Below, in pieces: positions 46,401-58,400 of a stretch of 64,000 nt of DNA. This DNA comes from Trichobilharzia szidati. Its lineage: Eukaryota; Platyhelminthes; Trematoda; Strigeidida; Schistosomatidae. The stretch lies in assembly GCA_944472155.2 (NCBI GenBank), contig OX235275.1, forward strand, positions 27,456,865-27,520,864, given 5' to 3'. Within the stretch, counting starts at the first letter, position 1. Each line of letters opens with the position of its first letter. The notes below the pieces were generated by a model. That model was given only the letters and a program-made list of their open reading frames with translations. It searched no databases and was not told the origin of the DNA. Made by a program: the position numbers and the translations under genes.

Positions 46401-49400
46401 ATCACAATACTTGACGATTTGTACACTGTGGAATAGAAATATGTCATCTACACTCTTATCAGAGTAAAGTGTTGTCTAAATTCAGTTGTATACATCATAA
46501 TGCTAGTTGTGGTTAGAGGCACCGTTAGAAAAATCGTGCACATTCATGAAGTCAGTGATGAAGAATATTTCATCATACTCCTTCCTGTTTTTGACAGGTG
46601 ATTCGATAGTAGTCAAAAAGTTTTGTGACTGACTGATCGCAGGAACACAGAGTCACATTGATGCCATCCACTAGTGAAGTATGTATCGAAGAAACAAAGC
46701 GCTGACATTTAGTGGATCTATGCGACACAGATGCAGGTGCATTCATGATTAACCTTCATCCAAACATTAATGAAAATCAAAACAAGCACGTAGTTTATCT
46801 AAGGTTCTCTTCTCAGCAGCGAATTCATTCATTCATCTCTACAGTGGTAATACATCGAATTATTGTTGAATGTGTGGGTGTCTGCATGCACACATTAGGT
46901 TTGTCAGCGACACAAGAATGAACATTAGTCAGCGTTATTTTTCTCACCATGCAAATACTTCAAGCAAATGATGAATAGTAAAAATGCAAGTAGGTGGGGT
47001 TGATGAATTGTAAGAGAGTAAGTAGTAGCGGTGAGTTGTCAATGCATCACAGAAGTTGAATAAGTATATATTTGTTGCTCAAAATAGTGAATAATTGATT
47101 GAGTGGCTTGTGATCAGGCCGAACATGGAAAGGAAGGAGAATACTGAATGTTGTAATAGTTCCAGAGAAATACAAGAGTTACAGGGATTCAGAAAGACAA
47201 GCACACAAATCTCAAGTCGGTCGAAATCAACGCGTTTGTTATCATGATAAAGTTGGGGAGGGGTGTTTGAGTACTTTTCTCGTATATGCATAAATGTGGA
47301 TTTTTTAAGCGAATGACTAAGGCTACAGCTACACGACGGGAACCAAAACGTATACCTTCAGCAGGATTTTCTTTAATCAGTTCTTGGAGACATTTATTTC
47401 CCGACGCGAATTTATAACAAGGAAGAAAGTTTGATGAAGGAAGAATTTCGGAACTGAATGACCTTCAGTGAACGCTTCATCTGGATACTCTACATACGAG
47501 GATTATATGTACTTCTGAAACACATTTCGAGATATACGTCTTATAAGCAATCAAACGGCCAAATTGAAAATACCGAAATTCTATATATCAAGGCATATTT
47601 TACACTATCTACATTCACTGTTGTCAGCAGACAGAGAAACTGGAACATACTTGCGTTTGCAGAGGCTAGTGCAATTCGAGTTCATAAACCAGGTGTCTGT
47701 GTACAAAAGGAGTTAGTCATCACTCTGAATCTGTCATGGCAATGCGTTTCGCTTATTAACTGTTATTACTATTAATATTATTAACATTCAATTCTGCCTC
47801 TTAATTATTATTCTCCATTCATTCAATCTATCGCTTTGGCGGTAATATTTTATAAAACTATCACTTTTATTATTACTTAGTTCACACCTCTTGATATGTT
47901 CCCTGATGACTGGTTATTTTTCGGTGTGGTTTCATTCAAGTGAGATTATCTCTTTGAACATGACCTGGAAAAAATAGAACGTGTCGTTCTGCATGATAAA
48001 TTCAATGTAGTTTCCTTGCTTATATGTCTCAATGTAATTGTAACGTTATGTAGATACCTCTGTATGTAGAGTAGTTTTACCGAAATTCGATGAATTGACT
48101 GAATCCTGCCTTATTAACCATTTTGGTTGCTGATATATATCAGTTCATTTGTGAATGTGGAGACCGGTAAAAAGTTACTGAACACGTGTATTTTTAAACT
48201 GCCAATTTAACCGAAATAAATCTTTTTTCACTAACAGTTCGACGCAATCAACTAGGCAAAATCGCATTTGAATGTGAGTAAAATGAAATTTGGCGTGCAA
48301 TTTTGTATCGAGTTTACTTCCTAATTTACCATAGTAGCATATATTATTTTAGATGTTGAGCTGTAACTGTATCCATTTCACTGACGAATCCTGCATGAAC
48401 ACAAATCAGCGGGTGAATCGCTGAATGAAAATATCAAGCGTCAGATGGCTGTTTTCCCCTGATTTGAGACCAGCCTCAGACCGCTGCAACAACAACACCA
48501 AGCACAACGAGGATCGAACACGCCTCATTGAACATGGGTGCACTTAGCCCGGAATTCAATAACCTCTCGGATTCCAACATTCTTCCTCAAGAATCAGGTA
48601 CTTTATGATCACGCTGGGATTCCCTGATTCGGTCAGGAAAAGTAGTGGTGCTTGTAAACAACATTTAAGAAATATAAATAAACGACACAGGATACGTTCA
48701 CAAAACGTCACATTATTATCCACCGAAATCGACAGCTTTCAGATATCTCTTTCGTATCATTCAGTCAATCAACGCCATTATCTAAATTAATGTGCAATTT
48801 GTTTTATTTGCTTCCATAGATATTCGAAATAATAAGGATTATGTTCCAAAAGGTAAGCAAGAAGCAACGGAGTTCATTCGCTACTCGCTCGAGTTCTAAA
48901 AAAGTGTCCATTTTACAATTTAAATAAGGGATATTTCACATATGTGTGGATGCGTACTGCATACCATTTCAGTATTCAAAGAATGCAATTTATGGAGACA
49001 ACAACACACAAGACGAAAATAGAAAGTTTATTCGGTGGACTACAATTGAACCAAGAGATATGTAATACTTCGATTGGACACAGATTGGTGTCATGCCTGT
49101 TATACCTGGCGCTGGCTGCAGACTGAATTCTATCAGTCAAGTTTGCAATGTGGCCACCAACAAGCTGTGTGGAACTCCAGCACAGTGTACTCAGAATTCT
49201 TGTTATCAGATTGTTGGAGGGAATTGACAGGAGGCCCTTCTTGGCTCAGGGTTTCGTGCATATTGGCTGACATTAGTCAACAATGCAGTCCTGCAAGAGG
49301 TCAGTCACGAGTCTGAATAGCCCGCTGGCTCAGTGTCGACGTCACTGACTGCAGAGGATATGAGATCTTTGAGGATCGCAGATACGCCTTGTTGACTGGT

Positions 49401-52400
49401 GATTGCCAACAAGCAGGAGACCAAGGTGATTCAAGGGGTTTCTTCAGAGGAATCCATCAAACCATTTAATAATTGAGACATGTAATGGCAGAGGGTTAAT
49501 TCTGTTTGGGATTTCAGTGAAGGAAACTACGAATAGTCAAATGTTCTTTGAGACAAATAACTCACGAAAACGCTTCCAGTTCAACTACACGCATGTAGTT
49601 AACAGTCGACACTAAGGAAGATTCAAATTGTGTTTATGGAATCATAGTATATACAGATTCGTGAGGTGTTGTCATTCGAATAGGCAGACACGTGTCCATG
49701 AGTTAGTTTGAATGCTCGACACTTCGACTGACGTAATGATGAATGAGGATTACTGGAGCAAGATGGTTGAAAGCGAAGGAGATATTGCAATTTTACGTGG
49801 TTTTCCCAATGAATGCTAACTGTTTCGATCAAATCTGTGGGGAGTTGTGTCGAAGAGTACAAAACATATCATCAGTCACAGGATCGTTCTCAAGTATGTA
49901 AGACATTTCACATTCCACTGCAATAAGACGTGTTGTATAACAATCCATGTATTGATCTGATCAGAATTCACATGTATCGGCTGATATTTATATTTCAGAA
50001 TATCATCCTATAATTTTATTCTATGTTGACTTCATGTCACTGCTTCCAATGACCTCTGAAAAGCAAGTGACAAATCCTCACTGATTGGTTTCATTATTTT
50101 CAGATGGAAGGAATTACGGTGCACAGATTCTCAAATCAGGTTTGTGAAGCTATAATTTCTCTCAATGGTTCATAAATATCTTTAATGAATTTCCGTGTCT
50201 CAACCTGTACAGTCAGTTAACATAACGTGATCCACTTGTCAGTTCATCCACCAGTAGTTCACCGCCCAAACTGGGGATAACATACTCGGAATACTCATGT
50301 TAACTCAATGCGTTTCGATGTAGAGTATGTTTATGTCAGCGTTTCGCTGACAGTCTACAACTACCTAGAATCTTCACTTGCAAAATAGCGACGGGTTTTT
50401 CATGGAATTAGGATCCAAATAAGATAGATACGGAAACATGCAATCCGGATTTTGCCACCTCTCTGCGCCAATGAAGTCGAGAAGCAGATTTTCTGAAGGC
50501 GTTTTTACAAGTTAAAGATTCATTTGACTCTACACATCAAGAGAGTGATTGAATCCAATAGATGAATATAACTTTGTGTTGGCGTAATTTGTGATCTGGA
50601 TAGGTAGTTAGTAAGGAGTTGATTGTCTCGCCAGGCAGGATATTCAAGGTCCACTATGCAGTTGAACCGTCCAGCTCACAGTGAACTCAAATACTGCAAT
50701 ATCATTCACCGGAGCGCAGAATTCAAGCAACATTCTCATTTGTTTCCTAGATAACTTTCATATTGTGTATGAAGTAATCATTTTCAGGGATAAGACTGGC
50801 AACACGACTGATCACGAGTCGAGAACCATTGAAAAATAAGCATGGCGGACTACACAGCTTTTTCGTCAGCCTAGTTTTGGGTTCATCGGCACTACACACA
50901 TGCACACTTTGGCGACCAGAATAATGTGGTTACGAGACAAACGCAAGGACTATTCAGCAATTATGATTGTGACAGTGGCTCATGAAATACAGCTTCTGTC
51001 CTTTCAGAATGCATATTGAGGGCAAGCGCCAAGCAGTGTTACAGGCGAGTAACTATCCTCTTGCCTGACGCAGTGTACGCCACTGGTAACACTGGTTGTT
51101 GCACCACATGATGTCACGAGATGACGGACGTTGGAATTCATGGAGCATTGGGTCAGGTGCCACTGGATTAGCGGTCTTCCAGCTCGCTTCATAACCGGAA
51201 TGTGCTGGCTTCACACCCCTGAATTGGATGTGTACTACTGAATAGTACAAAACGGGCCTGATGATACATCTGTCCGTAGTCACTGTTGGTTATCCAGTGT
51301 TTCTCTAACTGATGTCAGCTAGTCTTCACTCTTTTTACCTTAACAATACACTGCGCAAAAATTTAACACCAAATATTTCTATAAACTATAGCCTAATTTG
51401 TTTCCACTTACCAATTGATGCAGATATATTGGGCGCATTTTTACATGGTGAGTACGAATGTATCGATGCATGATTTGTGATGGTTTACATCTTTGAATAT
51501 GAATATGTGGCCTGTAGAAGAGAGGGTGTCCACACACATGTAGACACGTGATGCATATCATGACATCGCTGGTCATCTGAACAAGTGTTCGATTGACCAT
51601 TCAACACGTCATCAAAGATAACATCAGTACTGATACTCAATCAGCACTTTCCCATTGAACATCACTCACTGCAATCATTCAGCGGCATAACGCCAGTGAA
51701 TCTTCTTGTAAATACAGCATACTTCGACTCTGAATGTTTGCTTGATCATTTGTGCTCAGACGAAAGAAAAGTGGCAGCCTGAAGCAAACGTCAGCAGAAT
51801 TCATCTCACACAATCATATTGTATTGCTTGTTGTCGAGATGAAATGCTGTGAATAGAAGGCGTAAAATTACTCAGTGGTTCGTGGTTCAATCATGTAGGA
51901 GACGTCAATCTAACCGCAGGCAGACAGAATGCATGAAGATGTTAATAGGAAAGGCAAGACAATCCTCCGTTACTCTGAAATCAGTTTGCGAATCTCCTGC
52001 ACTCACCTGGCACAAGGAACAAGTTGCAGACCCTCAACACGAATGTGTAGTCTGTCAATTCTTCTATATGGATCAGACACCTTCAGCCTGAGTCACGGAG
52101 ACCATTTCCAATAGACTACTTTTGACCTTTATCAACAGCTGTCCTCTTCACTGGCTCCGTTCCGAAGACTATACGGCCAGTCTGAAAGAATTAGTAGCAA
52201 GAAACCATGAGAGGAAACCCAAAAGTGAGAACTTATTTCTCAACAAATATTTCAGAGGGGATGGAGATGGATCAGACACACACTGGGAAGACTGTTGAAT
52301 GACATCGCGTGGCAGGCCAGGATTCGCTTGGAACTCGAATTGGAAACAGTGAGTGGAGAGTGATTATGAGTGTGACATGAATGAGGGGCCGTTCGAGGAG

Positions 52401-55400
52401 GGGATAAGAAACTATGAACAAATTTTGGACCGGATGAGGAGGAACACAGAATATAGGACAGAATGCAGGTGTGCTGCTGAAGCCATTCGTTTCACTCGGA
52501 AGCCTAGAGAGCCATAGTAAACGCAATAATATAACAGCTAGCCAGGATAATGCTGTCTGCATTCAGGCACTCGACAGCATTAGGTGCGAAGAGAAATAAA
52601 CAGACTTGAGGTTGAATCTTGTCTTCGCCAACACAAGCGTGTATCATCCAACTTCAAAGTGAGTAGAAACAGATCGAATTCAAACACTCTTCACTGTATT
52701 CAAGCAACCGAAGAGAAGGATTTTATATCATGATGTGGGATAGTAAAACCACCTATATGTGGCAAGACAACTGATAGACTTGATGGAAGCACGGCGAAGC
52801 GCTCAAAGCAATGTCAAATATTCAATCAAGATGGAACACGTGTGTTGAGGAAAAGACTTAGGAAATTGCCGTGAAAATACTACAATATTGAGTGAATTTT
52901 GGCATGTATTTGATTGGTACCATCACATTTACATATAACTATTTTGTGTTTGATAACATAAGGTTTCTCAAACAAAAATAGGGTAAAATTTAGTTGAGGT
53001 TACTGTTCACGTCACCGAAATGTTTCTTAACTGTGACAAATAATGAAAATTGTAACTCAGTAGTGACGATTTGTAATTGTTGACAAGGGTTTCGCAATGT
53101 GAAATGGGATGTTAGTAGAGACATGTGTTCAAAAAATAAATAAATAAAATCACTTTCAAGTTGGCCAGGAGAGGTGACTGAAAATCTCATGGAGGAATCT
53201 GAAGCTCAATTGAAATTGAAGTACGCTTTGAAGATGTTGCCTTGTGTGGGAGTGAAAGCCTCGCAAATTAATCACCTAATTCAGATAACTGAACCACGTC
53301 AAAGTCATCAACCTGAGCTATACATCGTCTACAACATATTTCTACATCAATAAATCAAGTCTTCACCGTAAAGATGTCTCACTACTTAGTATTCGCCATT
53401 TACTTGTGTATATGTAGGTGCATTGGTGTATTTAATACTAGATTTTGCACACTCTACAGGTAAACCAAAAACAACGGAACCGCCAGTGGTGACTTGTAAG
53501 TTGAAATACTTTCTATTCAGCCTAACAAATAAGCTTTTTCCTCGTCTGTCACACTGCTTGTAATTGTTGATAGTGACCTGCCATCATCTTGAGCTTTCAT
53601 GCACCTGCCGATTCTCAGACTTTGCTAAAGGTGCGCCAGTGGCACAGCGGTTAGGACTCTCGCCGACCAAGCACATGGTTCGGGGTTCGACTCCTCGCTG
53701 ACGCACACCTGATATCTATGGTCGGCCTGCAAAATTTGGACTGCTAATATCACATGCTGAAAATTTCATACTGGTACCAAAAAATACTGTGTGGAATCAA
53801 GCTGTAATAAAAAAAGATCAATAGTGAATACATCAGTCTCTGATGAATCTACAACAAACGATTTGTTCATATGTAGCTACAGAAGGAGTTGTAGGACTCA
53901 GTCTACATTCTGAGACTTGAAATGTCACAATCAATGCTAACAACGTGGATTGTGAGCCTTGCTTTCGTCTGTGAGTAGGTAATCTTCCTGCTTGAAACAC
54001 AGCCAAAGAATGTGATATCACCATGATGATAATGACACCTGTTTCCCGTAAAAAACTTTGCACCATATGCAGAGTACACGGTATATTTTATTGTACTACA
54101 GTTTTTCCCCATTCATTGGTCTTCCATTTGAAGTATTGACTAATCGCATCTATAAATATTTGAAGGGCTGAATTAATTTGAGTCGAAGAGAGTATGTTTC
54201 ATCGCCATGTATTTAAATTCAGGTATGACAAGTAATCAAGCTGGTCAACAACAGGAGCTGGACAGGGTTTTACAATGCATAAGCATCTTGAAGCTGAATC
54301 ACTGAGAGATTGGCATACTCGCCAGACAAGTCAAAGCACTAAGTCGTGTTACAGTTGCATGCACTTATAGAATCACGCACTATCTTGTGACAGTGGCAGA
54401 GAATGCTTGCAATGTGATATGTTTCAATTGGTTTGGAAAGACATCACTTTGCGAAATGCTCAGTCCGTTATTTCAGTTACAGTTTCACTACTTGGGTGGT
54501 AAGGAACGACGACACATCTGCATTTTGATTGTTTTCGCACTTCACCACGAAACGCGTCTTTGCAGAGTAAGCGACTTGTAACTTGACTATACGGATGTCA
54601 TTGATTGGATACATTGAATTCATTTAAAACATATTCTGCATATCATGAAGCTAACTCTGCAACGGCACAGAAGATGTCACAAGTAATTTTGTCACTGATG
54701 ACACTTTCTTAATTGTTTACAGCCAACTGGTTGAATATGAGTGAAAATTACGAAAGTAAGCCTAAACATTTTTAGTATTTAAAATATTGTGCACTTTTGT
54801 GAGGAGAAGTACGAAATCAATAAATGAAATATGTAGTGTTAAGGAATCTCATTACCTACTATTCACGATTTATTTGTGTTCATGTTTGTATATTCGTGTA
54901 TTTTTAACCCGATTTCACACACTCTTAATTTATTGAGTCCTTGGCACAATGTTTAGGAGGCTCTCCGATCATGCACATGGTTTGGAGTTCGATCATTGCC
55001 GATGCACACCTGATATCAGTGAGGGGCCTGTGAAATGACGGTTATATTTATCACAAGGTGATAATTCCATACCTGTACAAAAAAAAACCATGCCTTAATC
55101 AAAAAAGAAAAAAAGAAAAATTATTTAACTGACATAACAATTTCGCAACTACATTTGACTAACGAACAATACGAATGAGAAATTCATATCGAGGATTCAG
55201 TCAGAGGAGTAACTGAAATTCTAATCACAGGTGATTCTTCAAACATTGTGATGCTGGATACCATCTGGTGTTCATATGCCAGAGACATCAGTATTATTCA
55301 AAATGATTTCGGAATGCCACATTCAGAATACCTGAACACTCAAGACGCTTCCAATAGACGAAGGTATAAAAAACACTGTATCACGACACTTTCAATGAAA

Positions 55401-58400
55401 AGAAGATGGAGAAAACTTTGACGTCATTCGGCGAAATGTGATGGTTGTTCACGCAGAGCTACGTGGAGCAATGGCCGTCGGGTCGTCCGTCTCACAGGCA
55501 TTCGTTGACATATTCATGGATTTAAGGCAGGAAAATGCACCTGAACCATTCATATCATCAATGAAATGTTGATACAGGTGTGCAGATGACGCTTGAGTAA
55601 TAATGAGAATGACTGATACTGACAAATTCGTCCAATATACAAACAACAGTCATGTAGACTCAGTGTGGAGATTCACTATGGAAATAGAGGATGAAATTGA
55701 AGAACCACTTGTGCTAGCTGAACTGTGAAGTACAAATTGTGACAGATGACAGCATAAAATTGACGACGTTTTACCTTCAGGAAACCTGCACATTTCGGGA
55801 GATTCCGTGATTATCTATCACTCAGCTGATCCACTCAGAGCAAATCGAGGGTTAATACAAGTTCTTGCAGACAGAATGCTCAGACTTTCAACAACAGTAG
55901 ATAACCGAAGAGAAGAAATAATTGTCTCATTGAAAGTGATACTCGGAAGCAACAACTCAAAATAATTTATCAGAGATACCATGAAGATGCATATAAGGAG
56001 GTTGAAAACAAATAATGACAAGAAGGAAGATGGTAAAAAACACGGCGACAATACAATACGAAATGGGTTTATCAGAGTCGCTGTTGGACGAATCCTCAGA
56101 ATATTGGGATTCATACCACGTTTAACCCAATGAATCCAACTAACCAGAAAGAAAATAGGTCAACTGAATGGTCCAAAAGCAGTGATGAAATAAATTAGCA
56201 ATGTGATTTATAAAATGATATCGTGTGCTGAATGTCGAACTAAATATGCGCGTCAGACGTCTAGATCATCGTTGAAAATAAGAGCGAATGGACATTTACT
56301 CAGTGAGGTCATGGCAGATACATGTGACAATGCTGACTCGGCAGCTTGACTGTCAGTGACCGGGAATATAATTCACAATACACAAAAATGAGTGGAAACT
56401 GAAACAAACGTACACATACGACTACAAATCACAATCGTGTGAACTGAAACATAACATATCCAACAATCACTTGCTGTGATCTCGTACAGTAAATGCGCTG
56501 GAAATATTAAAATTTCAAAACAGCACCTCACCGTTGTGTGTAATCCATCGAAATATAACTACAATTGATTGGATGTATTCTACAGTGCGAACACGCTTAA
56601 CTGACATTAAATAATAACACTTCATCAGCTGACGCCATGTACAGGAGATTCGCACTCATGGAAGTGAAAAAGGTGCTTTCAAGTGTCAAACAGGTGTTTT
56701 CTCAATATCTTCTGAAGAATATTGTGCGAAATTCGTTTCAATGTATTTCATATTGTACGTTCTGCGTAACTTCACACAACAATTCTTTTGACAGAATACT
56801 TATTCCTTCTGAGAAATTCATCAACAGGTAAGCACGTGTGCATTGGAATAATTTCAGTTACCTGACTTCATTATCTCTGGGAGTGGGATTAAAGAAATCA
56901 ACACCAGTGTGTTCACTTGCTTTTCCCAACGTTTCCATGGAGTTACTGTGTATCACGAATGCATTCTATCAATGAACACCAAGATATTATTCATGATTCG
57001 CCCATCAGTTAGTCAGTTGATTCGATATTAGTCAGAATGTTTCGTGACTGCCTAACTACAGGAACACAGAGTTGCATCTACTTGAGAAGGTATTTGTCGG
57101 TGAAACTGTGCACTGAACGTCAGTCAATCATTGCGACAGAGATGAAGACGCATTCGCGAATAGTCCCCATCCAGACATTAGCGGAAATAAAAGCAAGCAC
57201 GTAGTTCAGGGAAGAGTTTCTTTCGGAGACGAATTTACTCACTTAGCTCTACAGTGGAATTATTATTACAGAACCAGATAACGCATGTGCCGAAATATTT
57301 TTGCATGCATCAGTTCTGGAGAAATACAAAAGTTGCAAAGAATCAGAAAGACACACAAATCATAGGGCAGTAGAAATCCACACGTTTGTTACCATGATAT
57401 AAGAAGTGGCTGGGTCATTACCTCTTGTATTCATGACTCTGGATTTTCCACGTGAATGACTTAGGCTTCAGCAGTACAGAGGAGACGAAACGGTATTGCC
57501 TTAGGCAGGTTATTCTCCACTCTGCAGATTAACGTGAACCAGAAGGCGTCTGTTAAGATGGGATAGGCAGTGTGGACAGGATGTTCGATAATCACCTTTC
57601 TTGCACAGCAACTAGCACATTTCTGCAGACGCGCAGGAAATTGGTTCTCAACCAATCTCAGAAGGATGTACATGAAGGAAGCAGGGCTAAGAGTAGTGTT
57701 CTCCAATCTTCCATCGACCTGCAGAAGCCTTGAGGATAATATCACGCTTGCGCTGAAATATTTGTGCATATATCATTTCTTTTGTATGTGTAAAGGCCTG
57801 TAAATTATACTCCGAACCGTAACTATTTGGCTTCGTATTTTCCACGAAATTCATGTTTTCATTTATAGATGCACGCCGTCTCCTAGGGAGAATTGCATTT
57901 GAATGTGAGCGATTTGAAGTCTGGTTTAGAAATTTTCATCTAGTTATCTTCCTGATGTTCTATGATGGCATTTCTGACTTTCGACGCTGCGCTTCTGTAG
58001 GTGACAGTTTTTATTTCACTGAAGAATTCGCCATGAACCTGATCAGTGGATGAGTCACTGAGTGAAAATATCAAGCGCCAAGTGACGGATTTTTCCTGAT
58101 TTGAGACTCGCCTAAGACGGCTGCAACAACAGCAACAACATCAATCGCACCAAGGATCGAACACTTCTCTTCCACGATGCTGCCAATTAGGCCGGAAATG
58201 CTTACATCAGGACCAAGGGCTGTCAGTAATCAATGCCATAGATAAGCATGCAGATTTCTGCTGACGCTGGCATTCTTTGATTCAGTCTGGAAATTTGGTA
58301 GTTTCTATAAACAGAACTCCAGAAATAATAATCAATGACAATGTCATCTCATGGTGACATACAATTCGTTCAAAAAACGCGGTTGTGAAGATTTTACAGA

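Larger units (their letters stand above)
46560..57000 (+). repeat. MEG tandem unit 1 (exons 8-13)
   Basis: It is repeated in order at 57000-63180. Aligned blocks are 46590-47330 with 57010-57500, 48180-50447 with 57810-60075, and 53521-56900 with 60076-63030. Unit 1 has an extra 50448-53520. It also contains a relict Penelope-like end near 47640-47735 (EASAIRVHKPGVCVQKEL). Confidence 0.85.

Noticed and set aside
50788..50930. Terminal MEG exon ending at a TAA near 50925
   Set aside because: The sequence after about 50820 is a minus-strand SINE copy, and micro-exons with good splice sites continue for another 12 kb.
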